Below, piece after piece: positions 17,718 to 27,329 of a stretch of DNA of 64,000 nucleotides (within the stretch, counting starts at the first letter, position 1; the number at the start of each line of letters is the position of its first letter). The translations under genes and the position numbers were made by a program. The notes beneath the pieces were generated by a model, which did no database searches, was not told the origin of the DNA, and saw only the letters and a list, made by a program, of their open reading frames with translations. This stretch comes from CALCHA01 sp035548175 (GTDB lineage Bacteria; Planctomycetota; Phycisphaerae; WQYP01), in the NCBI GenBank assembly GCA_035548175.1, contig DASZTO010000014.1:13912-77911 (forward strand), given 5' to 3'.

Positions 17718-19955
17718 TCATGGCACCTGCGCGGCCGAACCGCCACCCGCAACATCCCCAACCATCACCCCTCGCCCCGGCGTCCCGATGTACACGCGCC
17801 CGAACGTCCGCGGATCGCCCGCCAGATACGCCGAGTTGGAAAACTGATGTTGCGCGTCCGTGATCTCCATCCAGGTCCCGCCGCCGTCATCCGATCGGAA
17901 AATCCCGTCACGGCCACCCACCGTCCCCGCCACAAACACCGTCAGCGGACCGCCCTGCCGCGCCGCCTTGCCCAGCGTCACCGCCGCCGCCGACTGCACG
18001 CCCGCGATCCTCCGCACGCTCTTCCCTCCATCCGCCGACACGCTCAGCCCCTCGCGCCCGGCCATCCACAACTCCCCCGCCCTCATCGGATTCGCCTTCA
18101 TCGCCGCGCCGCGCAGTCCCGCCGCTCCCGCCGCCACGAAAGTCCTTCCCCCATCGTGACTCGCCAGGAGTTCCCCCGATCCATCCAATACATAAAACGC
18201 CGCCGCATCCACCTTATCCGCCGCCACCACCAGTCGATTCCTGCCCGTAGCCCGTGGCACGCCCGCACACGCCGTCCACGTCGCCCCCTCATCCGCCGAC
18301 CATGACAGCTCCGCCCCGCGCGGCGCCCACAAAAACGTCTTCCCATCCGCCGATACCGCCACCGCTCCGCCTCCCCCGGAATTCGCCGGCTCCGTCGGAA
18401 ACAACCGCCAGTGTCCGCCGCTGTCACGGGAAAAAGCTCCATGCCCCGTCCCGTTCGCGCCGTTGCGAATCGTCCCCACCCGCACCAGCGTTGCCGGCGC
18501 GGACCCCGCGTAATCCAGCCCCTCCGTGTTCGTGAACGCCGGCGCCATCCGCCCCTCCGCCGGCGAAACATCCAAATCCCGATGCGCAAATCCCCCAATG
18601 TCTCCCACGGCGCTGACCACCAGCGGTCCCACCGGCGGACTCATCAAATCCAGAACCACCGTCTCCTCCAACCCCACCGCGCCCACCTTCCAGTGCGTTG
18701 GTACCCCGTGATCCGCCGCCGTCAAATCGTGCGTCTCCCAGATCGTCGCCCCCGTCGTGTACAGCGCGTGATCCGCATCGAACGGGTCGATCTCCACATC
18801 GCCGAACCAATGTCCCGCGTCCGCCACCGGATGCCCCAATTTAATCCACGGCGATGCCGACGAATCCCGCACCCCCGCCTTCGCGATCGCCTCCCAGTGC
18901 GCCCCGCCATCCGTCGACCGATAAATATCATCCCCCTGCGACCATCGATCCATCGTCGCCACCATCACCGTCCGCGGATGCTGCGCATCGACCGTCACCG
19001 CGCTGTAACCAAACGTCACGCGTCCCCCCGACCCCTCCGGCCGTGCGGGCGTGATGTCGCTCCACGCGCCGCTCGCCGCATCAAACCTCCACACCGCCCC
19101 GTCGCTCATCCCATTGGGCCCCGGCACGTCCGCGTACGTCACATACAATTCCCCATCCGCGGCCAACGCCGCCCGCGTCGGCAAAAGTTTCCCCGTCGGC
19201 TGCCCCGCAATCCTGGCCCATGAACCCCCCGCATCCGTCGTGCGATACACGCCCCCCGCCCCGTCCCCGGGCCCCGCCGAAACCCCCACATAAATCACCG
19301 GCGTCGCCTGCCCCGCCTCCGCCGAAGCCCGGTCGAAAATCACAAAAATCACCCCCACCCCGTTCGTCCGCCCCTGCACCGGAAACGCGCCCGATTTCTC
19401 CCAATGCTCCCCAAAATCCCCGGACCGCCACAACCCGTCATTGCGCGATCCAAAATACACAATGCTGTCCTTCCCCCCATCCACCGCCAGCCGCTCCCCC
19501 GAAAAACGCCCATCCTCGTTCCCCCCCATCTTCACCGGCATCGCCGTCTGCGCAAACGTCCGCCCACCATCTTTCGACCGCAAGATCACCCCATTGGTGC
19601 TGCCCCGCGTGTACGTTCCCGCCGCCAGATACACCCGCTCCGGCGCCGCCGGATCCACCGCCATGCTCTCAATCCCCCACAAATTCCAGTCCTTCCGCCC
19701 CACCCAATCGAGCATCGGCGCCCATCGCCCACCCGCCGCATCCGCCTCCCACCGATAAGCGCTCCCAATGTCCGTCCGCGCATACCGATGTCCCGCCCGC
19801 GCCGGATCGAAAACAATTCCCGTCACAAACCCGCCCCCGACGATCGCCACATTGCGAAATCTGTACGGCATAGCCCCCGGCGCCGCGCTTTGCCCCAATG
19901 CCGTCCACCCGATCAGCACGCACAATCCAACGGCGATGGCCCGCTTCTTCCGCAT
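17718..19955 (-). CDS. Secreted GH74 family glycoside hydrolase (xyloglucanase-like)
   Basis: 745 aa with a signal peptide ending near LGQSA. The full-length GH74 pattern is present: RFRNVAIVGGGFVTGIVFDP, then RYARTDIGSAYRWE containing the likely catalytic base D62, repeated sialidase-like blades (ILRSKDGGRTF, GVYRTTDAGGSW, IYRSTDGGAHW), and AVGDIGGFAHRDLD with the likely catalytic acid D452. Family enzymes attack xyloglucan and related beta-1,4-glucans with a two-propeller fold. GAGGGG precedes the ATG at 19955, one base after the GT4 stop codon, so it is in the same operon as a glycosyltransferase and a kinase. Confidence 0.93.
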   Translation of the reverse strand: MRKKRAIAVGLCVLIGWTALGQSAAPGAMPYRFRNVAIVGGGFVTGIVFDPARAGHRYARTDIGSAYRWEADAAGGRWAPMLDWVGRKDWNLWGIESMAVDPAAPERVYLAAGTYTRGSTNGVILRSKDGGRTFAQTAMPVKMGGNEDGRFSGERLAVDGGKDSIVYFGSRNDGLWRSGDFGEHWEKSGAFPVQGRTNGVGVIFVIFDRASAEAGQATPVIYVGVSAGPGDGAGGVYRTTDAGGSWARIAGQPTGKLLPTRAALAADGELYVTYADVPGPNGMSDGAVWRFDAASGAWSDITPARPEGSGGRVTFGYSAVTVDAQHPRTVMVATMDRWSQGDDIYRSTDGGAHWEAIAKAGVRDSSASPWIKLGHPVADAGHWFGDVEIDPFDADHALYTTGATIWETHDLTAADHGVPTHWKVGAVGLEETVVLDLMSPPVGPLVVSAVGDIGGFAHRDLDVSPAEGRMAPAFTNTEGLDYAGSAPATLVRVGTIRNGANGTGHGAFSRDSGGHWRLFPTEPANSGGGGAVAVSADGKTFLWAPRGAELSWSADEGATWTACAGVPRATGRNRLVVAADKVDAAAFYVLDGSGELLASHDGGRTFVAAGAAGLRGAAMKANPMRAGELWMAGREGLSVSADGGKSVRRIAGVQSAAAVTLGKAARQGGPLTVFVAGTVGGRDGIFRSDDGGGTWMEITDAQHQFSNSAYLAGDPRTFGRVYIGTPGRGVMVGDVAGGGSAAQVP

Positions 19956-19956
19956 G

Positions 19957-21165
19957 CTACAAGCCCCTCGAACGCCCTTCCGCCGCCGATCGCATCACCT
20001 CGACCAGCTTGTCGGTCACCTGGTCCCACAAAAAACCCTCCCGCACCAGCGCCGGCCCCGCCTCCCGCACCCGGGCGCCGGCCTCTTTGTCGGCGATCGC
20101 CGCCAGCATCTGCTCCGTCAAGCTCTCCACCGACACCGCCAGCGCCACCCCCTCCTGCCCATCTTCCGCCTGAAAAGGCTCGCGCTCGGTCGCCACATAC
20201 CGGGCCACCGTGTCGTTGGTAAATGCGTCCGTCGGACCTCCCCGCGTCACGATCACCGGCAGCCCCGACGCCACCGCTTCAAGCACCGGCAGGTTAAATC
20301 CCTCTCCGCGATACGGCGCCACATACGCGTCAGCCGCCTGATACAGCCGGGCGATTTCCTCAACCGGCAACTCGCGCCCCACGTACATCAGCCTCGGCCC
20401 CGCCAGACGCTGTTCCTCCGGCGTCAGATGGTTCATAAGGCCGCGCAAGTTCACGTCCGACCCATACAGCTCATCGAGTCCCTTGATCATTAGGCGAACA
20501 TCCGGATGCTTGAGCGACACCGCCGCCAGCGCCTTGAGCAGCCCCCACACGTTCTTCGACCCCGACAGCGCGCTCAAGTGCAGAAACAGAAATCCCCGGA
20601 GGCCCAGCTTGCGCCGCGCCGCGCCCCGTTCCGAAAACGTCAGCGGCCGAAACACCGAGATGTCCACCCCATGTGGAACAACGGCCACCCTCGCGGGATC
20701 CGCCCCGCTGGCCAGCAACCCCTCGCGCGACCACTCTGAGGGCGTGATGAGCTGCGTGCCGGTGATCTGTTGCGTCTTGCCCAGCCCCTCTCCGCCTGCG
20801 ATGTCCTCGCGACGCACGTGCCGGAACTCCGCCGTAATAAACGAACAGACCGCGCTTCCCTCGACCGGCGCAAGCCGATGCGGAAAGTCGATCCGCAGCA
20901 CCACGTCCGGATGCCAGCCCGGTTCCGGCGCGCGAAGCTGTTCCAGCCGCTTCTCAGCATCGCGCTTCAGCAATCCGTCCACGCGCCGCCACCACGGCTT
21001 GAACAGCGGACGATCCACATGGCGGAGGTCGATATTGGGTCGATCCATCATCGCGAGGCATTGGTATTGGTTCACCAGCGCATAGGAGTGCGCCAGCCGC
21101 CGCCAACCCTCCACCTGCACCCGCAGACGATCCGCCATCAGAAAAGCCTTTCTCTCCACATCCAT
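19957..21165 (-). CDS. GT4-type glycosyltransferase
   Basis: 402 aa. Retaining nucleotide-sugar glycosyltransferase of the GT-B fold. The hinge region holds ITPSEWSREGLLASG and VVPHGVDISVF, and the C-terminal donor site holds RGEGFNLPVLEAVASGLPVIVT with the conserved Glu pair. No membrane segment. The ATG at 21165 overlaps the kinase stop as TGATG, indicating translational coupling; a TTG three bases upstream is less likely. The acceptor is unknown, and the linkage to GH74 suggests extracellular polysaccharide or glycoprotein metabolism. Confidence 0.9.
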   Translation of the reverse strand: MDVERKAFLMADRLRVQVEGWRRLAHSYALVNQYQCLAMMDRPNIDLRHVDRPLFKPWWRRVDGLLKRDAEKRLEQLRAPEPGWHPDVVLRIDFPHRLAPVEGSAVCSFITAEFRHVRREDIAGGEGLGKTQQITGTQLITPSEWSREGLLASGADPARVAVVPHGVDISVFRPLTFSERGAARRKLGLRGFLFLHLSALSGSKNVWGLLKALAAVSLKHPDVRLMIKGLDELYGSDVNLRGLMNHLTPEEQRLAGPRLMYVGRELPVEEIARLYQAADAYVAPYRGEGFNLPVLEAVASGLPVIVTRGGPTDAFTNDTVARYVATEREPFQAEDGQEGVALAVSVESLTEQMLAAIADKEAGARVREAGPALVREGFLWDQVTDKLVEVMRSAAEGRSRGL

Positions 21166-22280
21166 CAATTCACGTGCGGCGCGTTGAGCTTCACGTGCAG
21201 CACCAGCGCTTCGCGAAACGCCCGCGAGGCATCCGCCGGCCTCCCCAGCTGTGTATACAATCCCACCAGCCGCCGCAACGCCGCCAGTTCCGCCGTGCTG
21301 TCCGCACGCTGCCGCGCCCGCGCCGCCGTCGTCTCCACCTCCGCCACCACCGCCCCCGCGCGCGATTCTCCCGCCGGCAACTCCTCCACCGGCGACGCCT
21401 CGCTCCCTTTTCGCGCCAGCAACTCCTCCAGCGCCTCGGCCATTTCCTCCGCGGACTCATAACGCTCCCCCGGCTGCTTCTTCGACGCCCGATTCACAAT
21501 CCGCACCAGCCCCTCCGGCGCCGCCGCCCCCCTGGGCATCAAGCTGCGCACCGCCGGAAACGGATCGTTCAAATGCCGCCGCATCACCTCCGCCGGATCG
21601 TCATCAATAAACGGCGGCTGCCCCGTGAGCAACGCGAAAACCGTCGCCGCCAGCGAGTATAAATCCGACCGGCCATCGATCTGCGCCACCCCCGCGATCT
21701 GCTCCGGCGACGCATAGCTCGGCGAGCCGACGAACGCTCCCGGAAAGGTCAGCTCCCCATCCGCCGCCTCCGCCATCGCCCGCGCCAGCCCGAAATCGAC
21801 CAGCTTCACGCGCCCCTCCGCATGCCGCATCAAATTCGCCGGCTTGATGTCCCGATGGATAATGCCCGCCCGATGCGCCGCCGCCAGACCCCGCGCCGCA
21901 TCCAGCGCCGCCTCCGCCGCCGCCCGCCACGGCAGCGTATTGCGCCGCAGGACATCCGCCAGCGATCCTCCCGCCACGTACTCCATCGCCATGTAAGGCC
22001 GACCCGCATGCTCCCCGACGGCATAAATCGTCGCCACATGCGGATCATTGAGCCGCGCCGCCGCTCGGGCTTCGCGCAAAAACCGTTTCACCCGCGCCGC
22101 GGCCGCACGCTCCGGCTCCTCGATCCGCCGCAGCACCTTCACCGCCACTTGCCGGTTCAGCGCTCCGTCCAGCGCCAGGTACACCATGCCCATGCCGCCC
22201 TCGCCCAGCGGACGAATCAAACGATACGGACCGATCGACGATTCCTGGCTGATGGGAGGTTGGCGGGCGGCGGCGGTCAT
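21165..22280 (-). CDS. Soluble Ser/Thr protein kinase
   Basis: 371 aa. Hanks-type kinase with all key elements: glycine loop GEGGMG (26-31), Lys48, HRDIKPANL (D144), DFG (162-164), and activation/APE segment SPSYASPEQ. Unlike many bacterial kinases it has no transmembrane helix. The C-terminal 80 residues are helical, Ala/Arg-rich and end in a TPR-like stretch (LAALRRLVGLYTQLGRPADA). It is coupled to the GT4 gene by TGATG overlap and lies 41 bases after the GGDEF gene. Confidence 0.93.
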   Translation of the reverse strand: MTAAARQPPISQESSIGPYRLIRPLGEGGMGMVYLALDGALNRQVAVKVLRRIEEPERAAAARVKRFLREARAAARLNDPHVATIYAVGEHAGRPYMAMEYVAGGSLADVLRRNTLPWRAAAEAALDAARGLAAAHRAGIIHRDIKPANLMRHAEGRVKLVDFGLARAMAEAADGELTFPGAFVGSPSYASPEQIAGVAQIDGRSDLYSLAATVFALLTGQPPFIDDDPAEVMRRHLNDPFPAVRSLMPRGAAAPEGLVRIVNRASKKQPGERYESAEEMAEALEELLARKGSEASPVEELPAGESRAGAVVAEVETTAARARQRADSTAELAALRRLVGLYTQLGRPADASRAFREALVLHVKLNAPHVN

Positions 22281-22321
22281 GCGCCACAGTGTAACCGCGC
22301 CCGCGGCAAAAGAGGGAGGCC

Positions 22322-23335
22322 TCAGGAGACCGTCTCGGCTGCCGGCGCGGCCGGCCGCACACGCTCCGAATTGACCGCGCGGTTCTTTCCCCGGTGCTTC
22401 GCGTCATACAGCGCCTCATCCGCCAGCGCCACCAGCTGGTCCGAATTCGCCGGCCGATTCCGCTGCACGCTCGATAGCCCCATCGACATCGTCAGCGTCA
22501 ATCCCTCCGGCGTCGCCGGCAGCATCGCCCGAATCTGCGACACAAACTGCTCCCGAATCCGCTCTCCCACGCGCAATGCCTCGCCCGAGCCGGCATGCGG
22601 CAACAGAATGACGAACTCGTCCCCGCCATACCGCGCCGCAATGTCCATCACCCGCAGGTTCCGCGACACGATCGCCGCCGTCACCTGCAGAATCTTGTCG
22701 CCGAACTGGTGCCCCAGCGTGTCGTTGAGTTTCTTATAGCCGTCCAGGTCGCACATGATGCACGCGAGGTCCTGCCCGTAGCGCGCCGATTCCGCGAAAT
22801 AGCGTTCCAGCACTTCCCCGAAGTGCCGCCGGTTGTAGAGCCCCGTCAGGGGATCCGTCGCCGCCATCTGCTCCAGCTTCTGCAAACTTTCCTTCAACTG
22901 CTGGTTCTTGAGGGAAATCTCCCGCGCCGCCGCCTGCTGCTGCTCGTGCAGCCGCTTGTTCTCCTGTTTCACCTTCCACGCCTCGATGTTCTTCTCAATC
23001 ACCAGCGGTATCGTGAACAGGTATTCCCCGGACTTCACCAGATAATCGTACGCCCCCGCGCGGATCGCCTGCGCCGCCGTCTGACGCACGTTTTCCCCCG
23101 TCACCACGATGATCGGCCTATCGCAACGCGTGAGCGCCGCCCGCAGGAAATCCATCCCCACCACGTCCGGCAGGTTGAAATCCGTCAGGATCACATCAAA
23201 CGTCTGCAGGTCCAGCCCCAACGCCTCGTGACCGCACGCCGCCCCCGTCACCGTGCCGTGACCAAAATGGTCCTCCAGCGTCTCCTTCATCAGGTCGCGC
23301 TGGTCCATATCGTCTTCTACAATCAGGATTCGCAT
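22322..23335 (-). CDS. Response regulator with GGDEF domain (diguanylate cyclase)
   Basis: 337 aa. A receiver domain (phospho-acceptor D52 in ILTDFNLPD, K101) and a coiled linker precede a GGDEF domain whose active site is intact (YGGDEF, 236-241). An RxxD inhibitory site R228-VM-D231 lies exactly five residues before it. It should make cyclic di-GMP when phosphorylated, with product feedback. The start at 23335 (MRILIVEDDM) is supported by AGGAAAGAG. It is the third gene of the HK-RR-GGDEF run. Confidence 0.94.
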   Translation of the reverse strand: MRILIVEDDMDQRDLMKETLEDHFGHGTVTGAACGHEALGLDLQTFDVILTDFNLPDVVGMDFLRAALTRCDRPIIVVTGENVRQTAAQAIRAGAYDYLVKSGEYLFTIPLVIEKNIEAWKVKQENKRLHEQQQAAAREISLKNQQLKESLQKLEQMAATDPLTGLYNRRHFGEVLERYFAESARYGQDLACIMCDLDGYKKLNDTLGHQFGDKILQVTAAIVSRNLRVMDIAARYGGDEFVILLPHAGSGEALRVGERIREQFVSQIRAMLPATPEGLTLTMSMGLSSVQRNRPANSDQLVALADEALYDAKHRGKNRAVNSERVRPAAPAAETVS

Positions 23336-23382
23336 GAGCTCTTTCCTGCAGATCCAAGCAGATTCAACCGCCGCTTCACGCC

Positions 23383-23865
23383 TTATGCCGCGCCACTCAC
23401 CGGAACGCCCTTGGGATACTGGTGTATCCGCAGCCAGTAATCCGCCGTGCACGCCACCGTCCGCATGAAACGCTCCGCGTCCGTCGGCTTATTGGTGTAG
23501 CTGTTCGCCCCGTTGGCCATCGCCAGACGTTTCTGCTCGTCGTCCGTCACGCCCGTCATCATCACGATCGCCATGTCCGCGAAACGCCGGTCGCGCCGTA
23601 TCGTCCGCAACGCCTCCTGCCCGCCCATTCCCGGCATCTCGATGTCCATCAGGACCAGCCCCGGCCGCGGCGCATCGCCATACTTGCCCTCGCGACGCAG
23701 AAACAGCAGCGCCTCCTCGCCCGTGCTCACCTCGTACACCCGCGGCGCCACCGGGCCCCGTGATGCTTCCTCGATCGCGTCCCGGATCAACTGCCGGCAA
23801 TCCGGATCGTCGTCCACCATCAGAATGGGAACCGCCTGCGCTGCAAATCGAAAAACGTCTCTCAT
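23383..23865 (-). CDS. Single-domain response regulator
   Basis: 160 aa, receiver domain only. Acidic pocket VDDDPD (18-20), phospho-acceptor D74 in LVLMDIEMPGMGG, Thr in MMTGVTDD and K126 in YTNKPTD. It lacks an output domain, so it probably acts by protein contact, as in phosphorelays. Its ATG overlaps the histidine kinase stop by 4 bases (ATGA), and the GGDEF regulator follows 47 bases later. Confidence 0.93.
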   Translation of the reverse strand: MRDVFRFAAQAVPILMVDDDPDCRQLIRDAIEEASRGPVAPRVYEVSTGEEALLFLRREGKYGDAPRPGLVLMDIEMPGMGGQEALRTIRRDRRFADMAIVMMTGVTDDEQKRLAMANGANSYTNKPTDAERFMRTVACTADYWLRIHQYPKGVPVSGAA

Positions 23866-25550
23866 GCCGCCACCTCGTGTGCCATATCAAAGTGCTCCTG
23901 CGGAAATGCGATGTAAAACGTGGTGCCTTCGCCAGCAAACGACTCCGCCCACAACCGCCCGTGATACGTCTCGACAATGCTCTTCACATACGCCAGCCCC
24001 ACTCCCTTGCCGGGAATCTTCAGCATTGAGGCGTTCTTCGCACGCCGAAATACGCGGAACAGCGACCCCATATCCTCCGGCGCGATCCCCATTCCCGTGT
24101 CCTTCACACTCACCAACGCCTCGTTCCCCTGCCAGCGGAATCCCACCGCGATTTCCCGCGGCCCGTCCGCGCGCATGTACTTCGTCGCATTGTCGATCAG
24201 ATTCTGGAACACCTGCCGGACCCGCGCCTTCTCGCACCGCATCACCGGCAGATGGCTGGTCATCCTGAAGGTGATCCCGCGCGTCTCGAAATCCGCCCCG
24301 AAGGCGTCAGCCACCGATTGCGCCAGGTCGTGCAGATCGACCGGCTCCATCTTTTCCCGTCGGGACTTGATCCGCGACAGCTCCAGCAGCTCATTGAGCA
24401 GCTCGCATTCGACGTCCACGTTCTTCTGAATCCGCTCCAGCCGCTGCACCGCGTCCGCATTCAGCGACGCCGCGTATTTGCGCATCAGCACGTCCGCCAT
24501 CCCCGAAATGTTCCGCAGCGGCGCGTTGAGATCGTGGCTCACCGCCCGCAGAAAATCCTCCTTCTCCGCCATTTCCGCCGTCAGCCGCCGGTTCACCGTC
24601 TCCAGTTCCTGCGTGCGCTCCCGCACCTTGAGCTCCAGGTCGATGTTCGCGTTGCGGATGTTCTCCTGGTGCGCCTGCAGCGTGGCAGCCATCTGGTTGA
24701 AGGTCTCCGCCAGCTCGCCCAGTTCGTCCGAGCGCGTCAGGTCCACGCGCACCAGCGATCCCGACTGCCCCAGCGCCCGCGCCGCGCCCGCCAGCCTCTG
24801 GATCGGCACCGTGATGTGCCGGGCCACCAGGCCTGCGATCGGCAGCGCCAGCAGCACGATTCCGATGCTCGCCAGCAGCACGTATCCTTCCAGGTAGCGC
24901 GCCTGCGCGGCTTCGTCCGCGCTGTTCATCGCCACGTGCAGGTAGCCCACCAGGTGCGACGGGCCGCCAGGCGCCGAGCCGAAAATCGGCACGGCGATCG
25001 CCAGTCCCTCCGGCAGGCCCGTATCGCTGTCCATGACCTTCCCCACGGGACCGTTCAGGCGGTGATCCCCTTCCAGCAGCCGCGTGCGGTAGTAGGACCA
25101 GGCGCCCGCATCGCGCACGTAGCCGCCGATGGGCGTCATGTCCGTGTCGGTCACCATCGCGAAATCGACCCCCTTGGTTTGCCACAGCGAACGCAGTTCC
25201 GATTCGATGACCGGCGGATCGATCGAGCCCTTGCCGTCGGGCAGCACCGCCGCGATGCCGTAGGCGAATTCCTCGATCTGCACGCACTTGTTGTCGTGCA
25301 TCATGGACCGGGCCGTGGCGATCGCGATCCCGCCGCCGAGGCCCACGACGGCCATCACCAGCGTGACCAGCATCAGCGTCGCTTTCAGCGGCAGCGTGAG
25401 GCGGGTGCGGGCGAATTTGCGGGGCTGGGCGGCGACGTCGCCTGCCGCGCCGGAAGGGGCGGCGGGAAGAACGTCGGGGGCCGGGGGCAGGGGCGTGGGC
25501 CCGGAGGTTTCCGCGCGAGGGGGCATGGGGTCCGATGATAAAAACGCCAT
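23862..25550 (-). CDS. Membrane histidine kinase with HAMP domain
   Basis: 562 aa. Pro-rich cytoplasmic N-terminus, TM1 (about 54-80), periplasmic sensor of about 140 residues, TM2 (about 220-242), HAMP (243-295), coiled coil, HisKA H-box AVSHDLNAPLRN (H339), then N-box NLIDNATKY (N454), G1 DTGMGIAPED and G2 GKGVGLAYV. All kinase motifs are intact. It is upstream of and coupled to the response regulator. Strand composition changes sharply inside the first quarter of the gene. The alternative start ATG 25526 lies in the Pro-rich leader. Confidence 0.93.
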   Translation of the reverse strand: MAFLSSDPMPPRAETSGPTPLPPAPDVLPAAPSGAAGDVAAQPRKFARTRLTLPLKATLMLVTLVMAVVGLGGGIAIATARSMMHDNKCVQIEEFAYGIAAVLPDGKGSIDPPVIESELRSLWQTKGVDFAMVTDTDMTPIGGYVRDAGAWSYYRTRLLEGDHRLNGPVGKVMDSDTGLPEGLAIAVPIFGSAPGGPSHLVGYLHVAMNSADEAAQARYLEGYVLLASIGIVLLALPIAGLVARHITVPIQRLAGAARALGQSGSLVRVDLTRSDELGELAETFNQMAATLQAHQENIRNANIDLELKVRERTQELETVNRRLTAEMAEKEDFLRAVSHDLNAPLRNISGMADVLMRKYAASLNADAVQRLERIQKNVDVECELLNELLELSRIKSRREKMEPVDLHDLAQSVADAFGADFETRGITFRMTSHLPVMRCEKARVRQVFQNLIDNATKYMRADGPREIAVGFRWQGNEALVSVKDTGMGIAPEDMGSLFRVFRRAKNASMLKIPGKGVGLAYVKSIVETYHGRLWAESFAGEGTTFYIAFPQEHFDMAHEVAA

Positions 25551-25637
25551 TCTTCAGGCATCATCGGGAGTTTTTGAGGTCCCCTTAATCAGCGCGCGGG
25601 GGTGAAAATCGGGCGGGCAGAATCACCGGCGGACGGA

Positions 25638-27329
25638 TTATCGGCCGGGCGCGGGAGCGCTCGCCGGCGCGGCACGGACAATCTCGAAGGCGTGGGCGAG
25701 GATCGGATCGGCGCGGATCGTGTCCGCGGTCACGCGCGGCTTGTTTTTGAAGGGGTTGTAGAGCGGGTCGCCGACATATCCGATCCGCCAGCTCAGCCAC
25801 GGGTTGGTGACTTCCCACACTTCGCCCTGGGTGAACTGGCCCGATAACAGGAGCGGGAAAAAGAGCGACGGTTTGGGGAAGGACGCCAGATAAGGCTCGG
25901 CCGTGGCGCCCAGCGTGCCCACGACGCCGTGTTGCAGCATCTGGTTGGCCCAGCCGGGATCCTTGGGATTGTGCAGGGTGGGCATTTCGAGGCTGGCGAC
26001 GTGGTAGCCGATCGATCCGGGAATCCACTGACAGCTCGGCTGGTAGTTGTGCAGGGAATACCAGCCGCAGTAAAGGGCGGCGTCGGGGCAATTGATGGCT
26101 TCGAGCAGCTCCGGATGGTCGTCGAGGGTGACGTCGATCGTGGAATGGGCTTTCAGGAAATCGTAGGTGTCGCGGAGGTTCTGATCGAAGGCGGCGTACG
26201 CGTCGCCGCCGGTGAGGCCCCGGGCGTCGAGGTACATGTTTCCGTCGAGGCCCTTCTTTTCGATTTTGAGGGAGGTGTTGACGAGGTCCATCGCGGCGGC
26301 GGGGGTGACGCCGTCGATGCGCGTGACCATCAGGGCGCGGGGCGTGTCGGGAAGGGTGTGTACGACGGGCCAGACTTCGAGATTGTTGGGATTGGGAATC
26401 CAGCGGTTGCGGGAATACTGCTGATCGGTCAGGACCAGGGCCAGCTCGCTGTCGAAGCAGGCTTCGGATTCCTGGGGGGCGAGAGCGACCATCTGGGTTT
26501 CGAGTTCCTGGGCCTCTCCGATGAGGCCATGGGCTTTGGACTGGATGTCGACCATGGCGGCCGGGGCGCCGGGCGCGGGGCTTTTTTTCAGCTCATCGTA
26601 CTGGCGCTGGAAATCCTGGAGCTCGGTTTTGAGCTGATCGAGCTGGCGTTGTCCGGCGCCGCCGTCGGGAACGTCGGAACGCACATGAAAAAGGCCCAGC
26701 AACCCGGCGATTCCAGCGACGCGTTGGTGTACGGTGGCCAGGCGCTGGAGTTCCTGCTGGCGATCGGGTTCGGGCAAAAGCTCGATGCGGCCGACGGCGG
26801 CCTGGAGGGCGTCGTTGAGGTGCTGGAGCACTTCGGCCAGCGCCGGCTTGGCGGGGCTGGTGGCGGCGACGTGCGGCAGCGGACTGCCTTCGCGGCCGAG
26901 GGCGTCGTACTGGTCCTGGGCCTGCTCGAGCTGCTGCGCGACGGCGTCGAGGCGTTTGTGAAGGGCGTCGGCTTGGCGCTGGTTGGCGGGGCTGACGGCC
27001 ACGGCGCCGATGGTCAGGGGAACGTCGTAGGTGGTGACCAGGCATTTGACGGTGCGGTCGAGGCCGCGCTGGCGGAGCACGCGCTGAATTTCCGGGACGA
27101 GGGCTTCGCGATAGATTTTTTCGGAAACGGATTCCTGCGGCGTGCATTCGATGGGGATGAGGTGCGAGGGTTTGATGTTGCGGGCGCGGAGGTAATGCTC
27201 GGCGACCTGCATCGAGCCCTGGCTGCGGGCGTTGTAGATGATGACGATATCGTCGGGCGTGAGCGCGCGGGCGGGGGCGGCGGCGAGGGCCGCGAGCAGG
27301 GCGGAGGAGATGGCGCAGGCGTGCTTCAT
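25638..27329 (-). CDS. Exported TIGR03790 family protein
   Basis: 563 aa with signal peptide MKHACAISSALLAALAAAPARA. The N-terminal segment DDIVIIYNARSQGSMQVAEHYLRARNI and the later CLVTTYDVPL fit the TIGR03790 family found in planctomycetes and other bacteria, of unknown function. A central coiled-coil insert of about 160 residues (roughly 110-270) interrupts the domain. The C-terminal part is conserved (LYCGWYSLHNYQ, GSIGYHVASLEM, GDPLYNPF). The ATG at 27329 overlaps the M20 stop by 4 bases, so it is coupled to it. Confidence 0.85.
   Translation of the reverse strand: MKHACAISSALLAALAAAPARALTPDDIVIIYNARSQGSMQVAEHYLRARNIKPSHLIPIECTPQESVSEKIYREALVPEIQRVLRQRGLDRTVKCLVTTYDVPLTIGAVAVSPANQRQADALHKRLDAVAQQLEQAQDQYDALGREGSPLPHVAATSPAKPALAEVLQHLNDALQAAVGRIELLPEPDRQQELQRLATVHQRVAGIAGLLGLFHVRSDVPDGGAGQRQLDQLKTELQDFQRQYDELKKSPAPGAPAAMVDIQSKAHGLIGEAQELETQMVALAPQESEACFDSELALVLTDQQYSRNRWIPNPNNLEVWPVVHTLPDTPRALMVTRIDGVTPAAAMDLVNTSLKIEKKGLDGNMYLDARGLTGGDAYAAFDQNLRDTYDFLKAHSTIDVTLDDHPELLEAINCPDAALYCGWYSLHNYQPSCQWIPGSIGYHVASLEMPTLHNPKDPGWANQMLQHGVVGTLGATAEPYLASFPKPSLFFPLLLSGQFTQGEVWEVTNPWLSWRIGYVGDPLYNPFKNKPRVTADTIRADPILAHAFEIVRAAPASAPAPGR

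Noticed and set aside
25380..25640. Origin of replication, because the skew changes from C-rich to G-rich
   Set aside because: No AT-rich region, DnaA-box cluster, dnaA/dnaN or intergenic space is seen, and the skew flips again at about 49 and 58 kb.
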